Assembly (NCBI RefSeq): GCF_022664395.1
Contig: NZ_JAKRET010000009.1
Coordinates: 62,001 to 126,000, forward strand
Direction: 5' to 3'
From: Sphingomonas lacusdianchii
Lineage (GTDB): Bacteria; Pseudomonadota; Alphaproteobacteria; Sphingomonadales; Sphingomonadaceae
DNA: 64,000 nucleotides
The notes beneath the pieces were generated by a model. The model had not been told where the DNA came from. It ran no database searches and saw nothing but the letters and a program-made list of their open reading frames with translations. Shown here in pieces: positions 55,504 through 64,000 of the stretch. Positions within the stretch are counted from its first letter, which is position 1; every line of letters begins with the position of its first letter. Both the position numbers and the translations under genes were made by a program.

Positions 55504-56620
55504 ACTGGCGGGTCTCCGCCACGCCTTCCTGTCATCCCCCGAAGAGATCATCGACGAAGCCCGCAACGGGCGGATGTTCATCCTGGTCGACGACGAAGAC
55601 CGCGAGAATGAAGGCGATCTGGTCATTCCGGCGCAGATGGCGACGCCCGATGCGGTCAATTTCATGGCGCGGCACGGGCGGGGGCTGATCTGCCTCGCCA
55701 TGACCAAATCGCGGGTTGAGCAGCTCGGCCTCGACCTGATGGCGCGCAACAACGGTACGCGGCACGAGACCGCCTTCACCGTCTCGATCGAGGCGCGCGA
55801 GGGGGTGACGACCGGCATCTCCGCCGCCGACCGCGCGCGGACGATTGCGGTGGCGATCGACGCCAGCAAGGAAGCGTCGGAGATCGTGACGCCGGGCCAT
55901 GTCTTCCCGCTCGTCGCGCGCGAAGGAGGCGTGCTGGTGCGCGCGGGCCATACCGAGGCGGCGGTCGACGTGTCGCGCTTGGCCGGCCTCAACCCCTCGG
56001 GCGTGATCTGCGAGATCATGAACGAGGACGGGACGATGGCGCGGATGGACGATCTGGTCGGCTTTTCGCAGCTGCATGGCCTCAAGATCGGGACGATCCG
56101 CGACCTGATCGCCTATCGCCGTCGTCACGACCATCTGGTCACCAAGCGCGCCGAAACCGTGTTCGAGAGCGAATGGGGCGGCGAGTGGCGTGCCATGACC
56201 TTCTGGAACAAGGCGACGGGCAGCGAGCAGGTCGCGCTGGTCAAGGGGCTGATCGATCCGGGCAAGCCGACGCTGGTACGGATGCACGCGCTGTCGCCCT
56301 TTGCCGACCTGTTCGGCGAAGGTGGCGACCGGGGCGGGTTGCTGCGCAAGTCGATGCGGATCATCGGCGAGGAGGGGGCCGGCGTCGTCGTGGTCATCAA
56401 CCGGCCGCGGCCCGATGGGCTGACGCTGGCCATCCATGCGCGCAGCGGTGCGCCGGTGCCGGACATGGAGGAACTGCGCGACTATGGCGTCGGCGCGATG
56501 ATCCTGAACGAACTGGGCGTCGAGGACATGGTGCTGCTGACCAACACCCATCACACGCTGGTCGGGCTGGACGGCTATGGGCTGAAGATCGTCGGCGAAC
56601 GGCCGATCACGGAGAATTGA
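55490..56620 (+). CDS. ribBA: RibBA with degenerate GTP cyclohydrolase II domain (RibBX-like)
   Basis: The N-terminal domain (about 1-215) is a complete 3,4-dihydroxy-2-butanone-4-phosphate synthase: [53 protein letters not shown] and [15 protein letters not shown]. The C-terminal domain aligns with GTP cyclohydrolase II but the three zinc cysteines are missing, replaced by [20 protein letters not shown]. The GTP-binding RQEGRGIGL-type loop is also absent. It can therefore supply the butanone phosphate but probably not the pyrimidine precursor. A functional ribA must be elsewhere. The start is GTG 55490. Confidence 0.93.
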   Translation: MANAELAGLRHAFLSSPEEIIDEARNGRMFILVDDEDRENEGDLVIPAQMATPDAVNFMARHGRGLICLAMTKSRVEQLGLDLMARNNGTRHETAFTVSIEAREGVTTGISAADRARTIAVAIDASKEASEIVTPGHVFPLVAREGGVLVRAGHTEAAVDVSRLAGLNPSGVICEIMNEDGTMARMDDLVGFSQLHGLKIGTIRDLIAYRRRHDHLVTKRAETVFESEWGGEWRAMTFWNKATGSEQVALVKGLIDPGKPTLVRMHALSPFADLFGEGGDRGGLLRKSMRIIGEEGAGVVVVINRPRPDGLTLAIHARSGAPVPDMEELRDYGVGAMILNELGVEDMVLLTNTHHTLVGLDGYGLKIVGERPITEN

Positions 56621-56621
56621 T

Positions 56622-57044
56622 ATGGCGAAGATACTGATCGTCGAGGCGCGGTTTTACGATCATCTGAACGACCTGCTGCTCGAAGGCGCGCGGGCGGCGA
56701 TCGAGGCGGCGGGGCATGACCATGAGACGGTGACCGTCCCCGGCGCGCTGGAAGTGCCCGGCGCGATCGCGATCGCCGATGCGGCCGAAACCTATGACGC
56801 GTTCGTCGCGCTGGGGGTCATCATCCGCGGCGAGACCTATCATTTCGAGGTCGTGTCGAATGAGAGCGCGCGCGGGATCATGAACCTGTCGCTGGAGGGG
56901 GTGCCGGTCGGCAACGGCATCCTGACCGTCGAGAACGAGGCGCAGGCGCTGACCCGGGCGAAGCGGACCGAGAAGGACAAGGGCGGCGAGGCGGCCAAGG
57001 CGGCGCTGGCGATGCTGGCATTGCGCGAGCGGTTTTCGGTTTGA
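56622..57044 (+). CDS. ribH: 6,7-dimethyl-8-ribityllumazine synthase
   Basis: RibH condenses the butanone phosphate with the pyrimidine to form lumazine, the RibE substrate. The 140-residue chain carries [34 protein letters not shown], and the catalytic-histidine region [19 protein letters not shown]. The C-terminal [20 protein letters not shown] is typical. It starts one base after the ribBA stop, so the genes are coupled. It is the last gene of the rib set and is followed by a repeat. Confidence 0.97.
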   Translation: MAKILIVEARFYDHLNDLLLEGARAAIEAAGHDHETVTVPGALEVPGAIAIADAAETYDAFVALGVIIRGETYHFEVVSNESARGIMNLSLEGVPVGNGILTVENEAQALTRAKRTEKDKGGEAAKAALAMLALRERFSV

Positions 57045-57050
57045 GGTAGT

Positions 57051-57179
57051 TCCTCCCCGCTTTGCGGGGAGGGGGACCAGCCGCAGGCTGGTGGAGGGGG
57101 GCGGCCGCTTGCGGACCGTTTGTGGATGTCCCCCTCCACCACCGCTTCGCGGCGGTCCCCCTCCCCGTGCCGGGGAGGA
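57051..57179. repeat. 129-bp inverted-repeat element, CCTCCCCG...CGGGGAGG family
   Basis: Arms of 50 bases (57051-57100 and 57130-57179) match as reverse complements apart from the small inner hairpins, which differ (CCAGCCGCAGGCTGG and ACCGCTTCGCGGCGGT). It lies between the convergent ribH and PEBP genes and probably serves as a transcription stop for both. Confidence 0.85.
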
Positions 57180-57181
57180 TG

Positions 57182-57799
57182 TTACGCCGGTGCGGTTGCG
57201 CCTACCGGCCCGACATCGGCCGGTTCGCCGCGCGAATACACGCCGGTGAGCAGGCCCGCCGCCAAGACCCGGCCGGCCATTGCCTCGACCACCGTGCTAC
57301 GGCCCGGATTGGGGTCGAGCTGTGGCGCGTCCTTCAGCGCGAAGAGCTGGAAGGCGTAGCGATGCTCGCCATGGCCGGTCGGCGGATCGGGCGGCAGCCA
57401 GCCTTCGCGTAGATAGCTGTTGCGGCCGACATCGCCCTGTACGGCATCGCCGTCGCCGTCGGGACGGATCGTGCCTTCGGCGAGTTGTCCGTCGCCGGGC
57501 GCGATGTCCCACAGGATTGCGTGGACGAGGGGCTGGGTCGAGGGGGCGTCGGGGTCCTCAACGATCAGCGCCAGCGACGTCGCCTCTGCGGGCACGCCGC
57601 GCCAGTGCAGCGGGGGCGACACCCCCGCGCCATCAGCGGTGAAGCGCTCGGGAAGGCGCTGTCCGTCGGCAAAGGCGAGGCTGGCAAGGTCGAGGCTGGC
57701 GAAGCTGCCCAGCGCCGGATCGACGATCGTCAGCTTCGATGCGCCCGCGCGGACATTGTGCAGCAGGGCGCCGAGCCATCCCGGAACATGTTCGAGCAT
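57182..57799 (-). CDS. YbhB/YbcL (PEBP)-family protein
   Basis: The 205-residue protein belongs to the phosphatidylethanolamine-binding/Raf-kinase-inhibitor-like family, whose bacterial role is unclear. The ligand pocket is visible as SPPLHWRGVPAEATSLALIVEDPDAP-type sequence and PTGHGEHRYAFQLFAL (GxHRY). The N-terminal 20 or so residues (MLEHVPGWLGALLHNVRAG) are an extension, not a signal peptide. AAAGGA precedes the ATG at 57799. It is divergent from the patatin gene. Confidence 0.92.
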   Translation of the reverse strand: MLEHVPGWLGALLHNVRAGASKLTIVDPALGSFASLDLASLAFADGQRLPERFTADGAGVSPPLHWRGVPAEATSLALIVEDPDAPSTQPLVHAILWDIAPGDGQLAEGTIRPDGDGDAVQGDVGRNSYLREGWLPPDPPTGHGEHRYAFQLFALKDAPQLDPNPGRSTVVEAMAGRVLAAGLLTGVYSRGEPADVGPVGATAPA

Positions 57800-57931
57800 G
57801 ATGGTCCTTTCGTCGCGAGATACCGCCCGATAACCGGCGAAACCGCCATTGGGGTCCTTCGGCGCGTATCATTGCAGGGCAGGACGGGACGATCGCAGCG
57901 CGGCCCGCCCGTCACCGGATACGATCCGTGT

Positions 57932-57945
57932 TTGCTGCGTTGCAA
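57932..57945 (+). promoter_or_regulatory. TGC-rich dyad upstream of the patatin gene
   Basis: TTGCTGCGTTGCAA has matching TTGC/GCAA ends and lies 25 bases before the ATG at 57971. TGC-rich sites of this kind are bound by PhaR, the polyhydroxyalkanoate regulator, in some alphaproteobacteria. The assignment is tentative. Confidence 0.35.
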
Positions 57946-57970
57946 CATACGGATTGAACCGGAGACCGTC

Positions 57971-59002
57971 ATGACCGCAACCGACCGACCCCGTCTCGCG
58001 CTCGCGCTGCAAGGCGGCGGCGCGCATGGCGCCTATGGCTGGGGGGTACTCGACCGGCTGCTCGAAGAGGATCTGCCGATCGTCGCGGTCAGCGGCGCGT
58101 CGGCCGGGGCGCTGAACGGGGCGGCATTGGTCAGCGGCATGGCGATCGATGGACGGCAGGGGGCCAAGGATGCGCTCGCGCGGCTATGGGGCAGCGTCTC
58201 GCGCAACTCGCCGTTGCAGGCGTTCGATACCGATTTCTGGATGATGCCGGCGTTCGAGCCGCTGCTGCGGCGATCGCTGGAATTCAGCAAGCTGATCAGC
58301 CGCTATATCGCGCCACTCTCGCCGGGGTTGCGCGACATGCGGGCCCTGCGGCGGGTGGTCGGCGACAGCCTCGACCTGACCGCGCTGACCGCGCGCCATG
58401 CGATCCCGCTGTCGATCGCCGCGACGCGGGTCGCGACCGGGGCGGCGCGGCTGTTCCATAATGACGAGATCACGCTCGACGCGCTGATGGCATCGGCTTG
58501 TCTGCCGGAATTGTTCGGGCCGGTGACGATCGACGGCGAGCCCTATTGGGATGGCGGCTTTTCGGCCAATCCGGCGCTCGAGCCGCTGATCTTCGGCGGG
58601 CATGGCCAGACCGACATGCTGATCGTGCAGATCACGCCCTTCGCCACCCGCGAGACGCCCGATACGCTGGTCGAGGTGATGGGGCGGATGAGCGATATCG
58701 GCTTCAACGCCTGCCTGCTCCGCGACCTCAAGGCGCTGACCGAGGTGCAGGCGATCGCCCGGCGCGCGCCGCCGATCGACGACAATCTTACCGCGCTGGC
58801 GCGGACCAACCTGCATCTGATGGAGGCGGCACCGGCGCTGTCGGACCGGGGACCGACCGGCAAGAGCGATACGCGCCGGTCGCAGCTGGAGGGCCTGCGC
58901 GAACTGGGCCGGGCGACGGCCGATGCGTGGCTGGCCGAACATGGCGCGCGGCTGGGGCAGGGATCGACGCTGACCGAATTGCCCGAGGCGGTGGCGGCCT
59001 GA
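57971..59002 (+). CDS. Patatin-like phospholipase
   Basis: This 343-residue protein is a predicted lipid acyl hydrolase with a Ser-Asp dyad. The oxyanion-hole motif is LALQGGGAHGAYGWG (near residue 13), the nucleophile is in VSGASAGALNGAA, and the Asp in YWDGGFSANPAL (DGG). It has no signal peptide. Homologues often lie near polyhydroxyalkanoate genes in related bacteria, but none are in the window. GGAG precedes the ATG at 57971, which is itself behind a TGC-rich dyad. Confidence 0.93.
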   Translation: MTATDRPRLALALQGGGAHGAYGWGVLDRLLEEDLPIVAVSGASAGALNGAALVSGMAIDGRQGAKDALARLWGSVSRNSPLQAFDTDFWMMPAFEPLLRRSLEFSKLISRYIAPLSPGLRDMRALRRVVGDSLDLTALTARHAIPLSIAATRVATGAARLFHNDEITLDALMASACLPELFGPVTIDGEPYWDGGFSANPALEPLIFGGHGQTDMLIVQITPFATRETPDTLVEVMGRMSDIGFNACLLRDLKALTEVQAIARRAPPIDDNLTALARTNLHLMEAAPALSDRGPTGKSDTRRSQLEGLRELGRATADAWLAEHGARLGQGSTLTELPEAVAA

Positions 59003-59362
59003 TCAGGCGGTGACGATCGCGCCGTCGTCGACCGTCACCGGCAACGGCGTCAACGACTGGCCGGGGCAGGGGCCGCCGAGGCATTTGCCGTCGTCGATCG
59101 CGAAGAGCGCGGCGTGCCAGCTGCAGGTGATGGCGCTGCCATCGGGCGTCAGATAGGCGTCGAGCGTCTGCGCGAGCGGCAGGCCCATATGCGGGCAGCG
59201 ATCGACATAGCCGACCACCGCATCGCCGCGTCGCACGACGAAGCCGTGGAACCGGCCGGCGCGCAGTTGCAGCACATAGTTGCGCGCGCGCCCATCGGCG
59301 ATGTCGGTCAACGGGCCGAGCTTCACCCCCGCCGGGGTGGCGAAGACGCGGGCGTCGCTCAT
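59003..59362 (-). CDS. Rieske [2Fe-2S] ferredoxin-like protein
   Basis: The 119-residue protein binds a Rieske cluster: the first Cys-His pair is in [10 protein letters not shown] and the second in [10 protein letters not shown]. This soluble form resembles ferredoxin parts of ring-hydroxylating oxygenases or stand-alone Rieske proteins. Its start overlaps the hmgA stop by four bases (ATGA). It is therefore made together with homogentisate dioxygenase, an enzyme that does not need an electron donor. Its partner is unknown. Confidence 0.92.
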   Translation of the reverse strand: MSDARVFATPAGVKLGPLTDIADGRARNYVLQLRAGRFHGFVVRRGDAVVGYVDRCPHMGLPLAQTLDAYLTPDGSAITCSWHAALFAIDDGKCLGGPCPGQSLTPLPVTVDDGAIVTA

Positions 59363-60642
59363 CCGGGCAGGCGCGCCTTGGCGAAACCGGTCCAGACGGC
59401 GTCGTAATCGAGCTGCATCGTCGGTGAAGTCACCGCCCAGCGGCTCGGCTTCACGACGTGGCGGGTTTCGAACATGAACGCCATGGTGTCGGCGATCCGA
59501 TGCGGCTTCAGGTCGGCGGCGACCGCCTTGTCATAGCTCGCCTGATCGGGGCCGTGGCCGTTCATCTGGTTGTGGAGCGATGCGCCGCCGGGGGCGAAGC
59601 CGCCCTCCTTGGCGTCATAGGCGCCGGTGACGAGGCCCATGAACTCGCTCATGACGTTGCGGTGGAACCAGGGCGGGCGGAAACTGTCCTCGGCGACCAT
59701 CCAGCGCGGGGGGAAAATCACGAAGTCGCAATTGGCGGTGCCGGGCGTGTCGCTGGGGCTGGTCAGCACGGTGAAGATCGACGGATCGGGATGGTCGAAG
59801 CTGACGGTGTTGATCGTGTTGAACCGGGTCAGGTCGTAGCGGCAGGGCGCGAGATTCCCGTGCCACGCGACGACGTCGAACGGGCTGTGGTCGAGGGTGG
59901 TCGTCCACAGGCCGCCCTGGAATTTCTGGATGACCTCGTGAGGGGTGTCGCGGTCTTCGAACCACGCCGACGGCGTTTCGAAATCGCGCGGGTTGGCGAG
60001 GCCGTTGGCGCCGATCGGCCCGAGATCGGGCAGGCGGAACAGGCTGCCGTAATTTTCGCAGACATAGCCGCGGGCCGCCCCGTCGGGCAGGTTGACGCGG
60101 AAGCGGACGCCGCGCGGAATGACCGCGATCTGTAGCGGCGCAAGGTCGATCCGGCCGAGTTCGGTGTCGATCGCGAGGGCACCCTGCTGCGGCACGATCA
60201 GCAGCTCGCCATCGGCCGAGAAGAAGGCACGGTCCATGTCCTTCGTCGCGGCGTAGAGATGGATGCCGACCCCGCTCTGCGCGGCGACGTCGCCGGTCGC
60301 GCCATAGGTGACGAGGCCGTCGACCCAGTCGGTCGGTTCGGTCGGCAGCGGCAACGGGTCCCAGCGCAGGCGGTTGGGGCTGGGCGGCGGGCCGGCGATG
60401 GGGGCGGTCTGGAGGTTCTTCGCGCCGGCATAGGGGGTGAATGCCCCGTGGTTGGCGGTGGGGCGCAGGCGATAGAGCCACGAGCGGCGGTTCTCGGCGC
60501 GCGGCGCGGTGAAGGCGGTCCCGGACAATTGTTCGGCGTAGAGGCCGAAGGGCACATGCTGCGGGCTGTTGCGCCCGATCGGCAGGGCGCCGGGAACGGC
60601 TTCGGTGGCGATATGGTTGGCGAAACCGGGATGGTAGGTCAT
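59359..60642 (-). CDS. hmgA: Homogentisate 1,2-dioxygenase
   Basis: HmgA opens the ring of homogentisate in the tyrosine and phenylalanine breakdown pathway. The 427-residue iron enzyme begins [19 protein letters not shown] with [19 protein letters not shown]. The metal-binding cupin region includes [35 protein letters not shown] and [15 protein letters not shown], then [15 protein letters not shown]. The ATG at 60642 has GAGGTGACC upstream. It lies 149 bases downstream of hppD on the same strand. Confidence 0.96.
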   Translation of the reverse strand: MTYHPGFANHIATEAVPGALPIGRNSPQHVPFGLYAEQLSGTAFTAPRAENRRSWLYRLRPTANHGAFTPYAGAKNLQTAPIAGPPPSPNRLRWDPLPLPTEPTDWVDGLVTYGATGDVAAQSGVGIHLYAATKDMDRAFFSADGELLIVPQQGALAIDTELGRIDLAPLQIAVIPRGVRFRVNLPDGAARGYVCENYGSLFRLPDLGPIGANGLANPRDFETPSAWFEDRDTPHEVIQKFQGGLWTTTLDHSPFDVVAWHGNLAPCRYDLTRFNTINTVSFDHPDPSIFTVLTSPSDTPGTANCDFVIFPPRWMVAEDSFRPPWFHRNVMSEFMGLVTGAYDAKEGGFAPGGASLHNQMNGHGPDQASYDKAVAADLKPHRIADTMAFMFETRHVVKPSRWAVTSPTMQLDYDAVWTGFAKARLPG

Positions 60643-60657
60643 GGTCACCTCATCAAT

Positions 60658-60677
60658 CCTCCCCGCGCGCGGGGAGG
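60658..60677. repeat. Hairpin of the CCTCCCCG family in the hmgA leader
   Basis: CCTCCCCGCG pairs with CGCGGGGAGG without a loop spacer (20-base palindrome). It lies only 15 bases upstream of the hmgA ATG, between hppD and hmgA, so it could slow ribosomes or protect the mRNA end. Confidence 0.6.
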
Positions 60678-60791
60678 AGTTGGTCGTTGCCCGCCGGGCC
60701 GTCAGTCGCGGCGAAGCCTCTCCTTGTGGCCCGGCTCCGCTGCGCTGGCCGGCGCGGGGCCGGGACCGCTGTCCCGGCATCCGCTCGACGC

Positions 60792-61859
60792 TCAGGCGTC
60801 GACCGTGATTACCCCGCGCCGAATCTGATCCAGTTCGATGCTTTCGTACAGCGCCTGGAAATTGCCGTTGCCGAAGCCCTCATTGCCCTTGCGCTGGATG
60901 ATCTCGAAGAAGATCGGGCCGAACATCGGTTCGGTGAAGATCTGCAGCAACAGTCCCTCCTCACCGACATTGCCGTCGATCAGGATGCGGTTGCGCTTGA
61001 GCCGTTCAAGGTCCTCGCCATGGTTCGGCACGCGCTTGTCGACCAGTTCGTAATAGGTCTCGATCGTATCCTGCAGCTTCACGCCACGCGCGCGCAGTTT
61101 CTCGACAGTTTCGAAAATATCTTCGGTGGTGAAGGCGAGGTGCTGGATGCCTTCGCCATTATAGTCGCGGATGAATTCCTCGATCTGGCTCTTGTCGTCC
61201 TGGCTTTCGTTCAGCGGGATGCGGATCGCCTTGTCCGGTGCGATCATCGCCTGGCTGAACAGGCCGGTGGCCTTGCCCTTGATGTCGAAATATTTCTGCT
61301 CTTCAAAGCCGAAAATCTGGTTGTAGAAGGTCGACCAGGTCCGCATCTGCCCGCGCTTCACATTGTGCGTGAGGTGGTCGAGCAGGTCGAGACCGACATT
61401 GTTTTCGGCCTCCGCTTCGGCTGCGCCGGGGATCGCGTCCCAATTGTCGTACAGCGACCCGGCGGCACCATGGCGGTCGACCAGATACAGCATCGACCCG
61501 CCGATCCCCTCCAGCGCATAGCCTTCGCCCAGCACGCCACGCGCGGGATTGGCCGGTTTGGCACCGCGCGTGACGGCAGCCTCGAACGCAGCCTTCGCAT
61601 CGGCGACGCGGAACGCCATGCCCGCTGCCGATGGTCCGTGCTGCGCAGCAAAGTCCGCAGCATGACCGTCGGGAATACGGTTCAGCAGCAGGTTGATGCG
61701 ACCCTGTTTGTAGCGCACAACGTCGCGCTCACGATGCTTCGACGCGGCGACGAAACCGAATTGTTCGAGCTGTTGCGCCATGCGGTCGAGATCGGGGGCA
61801 GTGAATTCGCAGAATTCGAATCCGTCGAGACCCATCGGGTTGACGTCCATATGCTCCAC
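60792..61859 (-). CDS. hppD: 4-hydroxyphenylpyruvate dioxygenase
   Basis: HppD turns 4-hydroxyphenylpyruvate into homogentisate, the HmgA substrate. The 355-residue protein has two vicinal-oxygen-chelate domains. Iron ligands are expected in [19 protein letters not shown] and FFEIIQRKG, all present. [18 protein letters not shown] closes the chain. The start is GTG 61859, chosen because AGGAGG lies eight bases upstream, whereas the in-frame ATG at 61850 is too far. A 20-bp perfect palindrome precedes it. Confidence 0.96.
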   Translation of the reverse strand: MEHMDVNPMGLDGFEFCEFTAPDLDRMAQQLEQFGFVAASKHRERDVVRYKQGRINLLLNRIPDGHAADFAAQHGPSAAGMAFRVADAKAAFEAAVTRGAKPANPARGVLGEGYALEGIGGSMLYLVDRHGAAGSLYDNWDAIPGAAEAEAENNVGLDLLDHLTHNVKRGQMRTWSTFYNQIFGFEEQKYFDIKGKATGLFSQAMIAPDKAIRIPLNESQDDKSQIEEFIRDYNGEGIQHLAFTTEDIFETVEKLRARGVKLQDTIETYYELVDKRVPNHGEDLERLKRNRILIDGNVGEEGLLLQIFTEPMFGPIFFEIIQRKGNEGFGNGNFQALYESIELDQIRRGVITVDA

Positions 61860-61875
61860 CGGTGCATCCTCCTAA

Positions 61876-61895
61876 TTCGTATCAATTGATACGAA
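61876..61895 (-). promoter_or_regulatory. Perfect 20-bp palindromic operator upstream of hppD
   Basis: TTCGTATCAATTGATACGAA reads the same on both strands and lies 16 bases upstream of the hppD GTG. TTGACA (61922-61917, minus strand) fits a -35 box just upstream. A repressor of the MarR or IclR type would be expected to bind here. Confidence 0.7.
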
Positions 61896-61902
61896 ACTGA
61901 TC

Positions 61903-62808
61903 CTAACCATGGCCCGTGTCAAGCGCCTCCCACGGTGGCGGCGAGAAGCGGTCGGCGAGGGAATCGACGAAGGCGGTAACCGCCGGGCGCGGTTGTGCGG
62001 CGTGCAGCGCATGGATGGCGAGGTCGCGCGCACCCTCCCATTCGGGCAGGAGACGGATCAACCGCCCGTCGGCGAGCGCCGTGCCGACGTCCCAGAGCGA
62101 GCGCAGCGCGACCCCGACCCCGGCAAGTACCAGTTCGCGGACGATCTCGCTGGAATCGGTGCGGACGTGCGATATCCCTTCGACCAGCGCGCGCTTGCCG
62201 GGACGCAGCAGCGTCCATGGCAATTGCCCGTCGGCGGCGAGCAACCGGTGACCGGCAAGTGCGGCGGGCGTGGCCGGCGTGCCGTGTGCGGCAAGATAGG
62301 CAGGGCCGGCGCAGACCACGCGCCGATTGCCGGCCAGCCGCCGTGCGATGTAGCCGGCGGGCGGATCGGCGGTGATGCGGATCGCGCAGTCGATCCGCTG
62401 CGCGGCGAGGTCGACATAGCCGTCGGAAAGCGTCAGTTCGAGCGCGATGGCTGGATAGGCACGCAGGAAATCGCCTAGATGCGGTGCGATATGCAGTCGC
62501 GCGAACGAGGTCGGCGCGGCGATGCGCAACGGGCCGGCCGGGGTTGCGGCGGCGCCGGTGACACGTGCCTCCGCTTCGGTCAGTGCGGCAAGAAGCTGCG
62601 TCAGTTCGGCATGGAGTTGCGCGCCGACCGGGGTCGGGTGGAGCCGCCGCGTGGTCCGCTCGATCAGCCGCACGCCGAGCCGCGCCTCCAGCCGTGCCAG
62701 TCGCTTCGACACCATCGCCGGCGAGATGCCCCAGGCCCGCGCGGTCGCGGCGATGCTGCCGTTGTCCAGGATTGCCACGAACAGCGCATGGTCGGGATCG
62801 AACGCCAT
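61903..62808 (-). CDS. LysR-family transcriptional regulator
   Basis: The 301-residue regulator has an N-terminal winged helix (FVAILDNGSIAATARAWGIS, then VSKRLARLEARLGVRLIERT). The effector domain (PLRIAAPTSFARLHIAPHLG, and ELTLSDGYVDLAAQRIDCAI) follows, and the whole resembles the CrgA/DsdC-like group. The ATG at 62808 has GGAGG nine bases upstream. It lies upstream of hppD on the same strand and is divergent from glcB, 98 bases away. It could control either; divergent placement favours glcB by family custom. Confidence 0.92.
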   Translation of the reverse strand: MAFDPDHALFVAILDNGSIAATARAWGISPAMVSKRLARLEARLGVRLIERTTRRLHPTPVGAQLHAELTQLLAALTEAEARVTGAAATPAGPLRIAAPTSFARLHIAPHLGDFLRAYPAIALELTLSDGYVDLAAQRIDCAIRITADPPAGYIARRLAGNRRVVCAGPAYLAAHGTPATPAALAGHRLLAADGQLPWTLLRPGKRALVEGISHVRTDSSEIVRELVLAGVGVALRSLWDVGTALADGRLIRLLPEWEGARDLAIHALHAAQPRPAVTAFVDSLADRFSPPPWEALDTGHG

Positions 62809-62906
62809 TCGTTCCTCCATGGAATGACTGTGCTGCGATTATGATCGCTACCGATGCGAAAGGCGAGGTGGTAGTTCGGGGTCGGAAAACGAGAAAGGGT
62901 GCAGTG

Positions 62907-64000
62907 ATGTCGCAAGCCTATGTCGATCGCGCCGGATTGTCGGTCGCCGCCGAACTGGCCGAGTTCGTCGAGGCGCGGGCGCTGCCCGGTACCGGCATTC
63001 CCGCCGATTCCTTCTGGGAAGGTGTTGCCGCGATCTTTGCCCGCTTCGCCCCAGAGAACCGCGCGTTACTCGCCCGGCGCGATGCGTTGCAGGCGCAACT
63101 GGATGCGTGGTTCGTCGAGCGCATGGGGCAGGCGATCGACCCGGCCGAGCAGGAGGCGTTTCTGCGCTCGATCGGCTATCTGGTCGACGAACCCGCACCG
63201 TTCACGGTCGATCCGGCCGATGTCGATTCGGAGATCGCGACGCTGGCTGGGCCGCAACTGGTCGTGCCGATTCTGAATGCGCGGTTCCTGCTCAACGCCG
63301 CCAATGCGCGCTGGGGCAGCCTGTACGATGCGCTGTACGGGACCGACGCGATCCCCGGCACGCCGGCACCGGACGGCTATGATGCGGCGCGCGGGGCGGC
63401 GGTGATCGACCGAGCGAAGGCGTTTCTGGACGATGCGGTCCCACTGGCGGGGGCAAGCTGGCGCGACTGGACCGGCGATGCGCCGATGCTGGCCGACGCC
63501 ACGCAACTGGTCGGGCGCGCGGGCGACAATCTGCTGCTGCGCCATCATGGGCTGCACATCGAACTGGTCATCGACCGCGACCATGCGATCGGCCGCACCG
63601 ATCCGGCGGGGCTGGCCGATATCCTGCTCGAATCGGCGCTGACCACGATCTGCGATCTAGAGGATTCGGTCGCGGCGGTCGATGCCGAGGACAAGGTCGC
63701 CGCCTATGCCAACTGGTTGGGGCTGATGCAGGGCGATCTGTCGGCGAGCTTCGCCAAGGGCGGGCGGACGGTCACGCGCACCCTCGCCGCCGATCGCCGC
63801 TATGTCGGCAGCGATGGCGGGGAACTGGTGCTGCCGGGTCGTTCGCTGTTGTTCGTCCGTAATGTCGGCCATCTGATGACGACGCCCGCGCTGCTGCTGG
63901 CCGACGGCAACGAGGCACCCGAAGGCATACTCGATGCGATCGTTACCAGCATGATCGCGCTGCACGACGTGAACGGTCCGCAGGCCAACAGCCGGACCGG
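62907..64000 (+). CDS. glcB: Malate synthase G, C-terminus cut by window edge
   Basis: GlcB condenses glyoxylate with acetyl-CoA to malate in the glyoxylate or glycolate pathway. About 364 of the usual 700-725 residues are visible. The protein starts MSQAYVDRAGLSVAAELAEF and shows FLLNAANARWGSLYDALYGT, YDAARGAAVIDRAKAFLDD, TTICDLEDSVAAVDAEDK and RSLLFVRNVGHLM, all typical of the G isoform. The last visible residues are VNGPQANSRTG. It is divergent from the LysR gene. Confidence 0.95.
   Translation, partial: MSQAYVDRAGLSVAAELAEFVEARALPGTGIPADSFWEGVAAIFARFAPENRALLARRDALQAQLDAWFVERMGQAIDPAEQEAFLRSIGYLVDEPAPFTVDPADVDSEIATLAGPQLVVPILNARFLLNAANARWGSLYDALYGTDAIPGTPAPDGYDAARGAAVIDRAKAFLDDAVPLAGASWRDWTGDAPMLADATQLVGRAGDNLLLRHHGLHIELVIDRDHAIGRTDPAGLADILLESALTTICDLEDSVAAVDAEDKVAAYANWLGLMQGDLSASFAKGGRTVTRTLAADRRYVGSDGGELVLPGRSLLFVRNVGHLMTTPALLLADGNEAPEGILDAIVTSMIALHDVNGPQANSRT

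Noticed and set aside
57051..57179. Possible CRISPR-like or tandem repeat pattern
   Set aside because: The repeats are two inverted arms, not regularly spaced direct repeats; no array or cas gene is present.

Overview
The window is a dense, GC-rich chromosomal segment from an alphaproteobacterium, most likely Sphingomonadaceae (Sphingomonas or a close relative). This rests on gene content: the CtrA-antagonist SciP, a carotenoid hydroxylase CrtZ, a PEP-CTERM/XrtA-type sugar transferase with a PrsK/PrsR pair, a RibBA with a degenerate second domain, TonB, and several families of short intergenic inverted repeats. No rRNA, tRNA, CRISPR array, insertion sequence or prophage was recognised. Both ends cut a gene: tldD on the left and malate synthase G (glcB) on the right.

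Region 1 (1-10.5 kb): tldD, an unknown gene, a CHCC zinc-finger protein, an ABC ATPase, dinB, and thiC behind a TPP riboswitch. A visibly AT-richer orphan gene follows, next to a YefM-YoeB toxin-antitoxin pair, then an HTH protein, a lipoprotein, ung and phnA. Region 2 (10.5-21 kb): an S41 peptidase lipoprotein and manC on the minus strand. They are divergent from an exopolysaccharide/PEP-CTERM cluster (sugar transferase, PrsK kinase, PrsR sigma-54 activator, TPR protein) and a DUF815 ATPase. A sigma-54-like promoter lies upstream of the sugar transferase, which fits the PrsR type. Region 3 (21-36 kb): uup, a PepSY protein, a PhoP/PhoQ-like two-component pair, a luciferase-like oxidoreductase, the overlapping pdxH/CDF transporter/phzF operon, the ku-ligD end-joining pair, galE, msrA, and a GAF-PAS-GAF HWE-type kinase.

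Region 4 (36-53 kb): a GlsB-type membrane protein, sciP, mnmA, a HAD nucleotidase coupled to dapD, a dipeptidase, etfBA, sucC, crtZ, a TauE permease, a ChaN/EreA-like lipoprotein, a CsgG-like protein, prs, gltX and tonB. Region 5 (53-64 kb): the riboflavin operon ribD-ribE-ribBA(X)-ribH, a PEBP protein, a patatin phospholipase, and the tyrosine/homogentisate genes hppD and hmgA with a co-translated Rieske protein. A LysR regulator and glcB close the window.

Much of the non-coding sequence is made of dispersed inverted repeats, some 90-190 bp long, of at least five types. Three regulatory signals stand out: the TPP riboswitch with a plausible translational switch, the tandem TGTAC boxes in front of yefM-yoeB, and a perfect 20-bp palindrome in front of hppD. 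I found no gene cluster that is clearly a new system. The best candidates for unexplained biology are the AT-rich orphan at 6760-7431, the ChaN/EreA-like lipoprotein at 46931-48109 and the repeat families.
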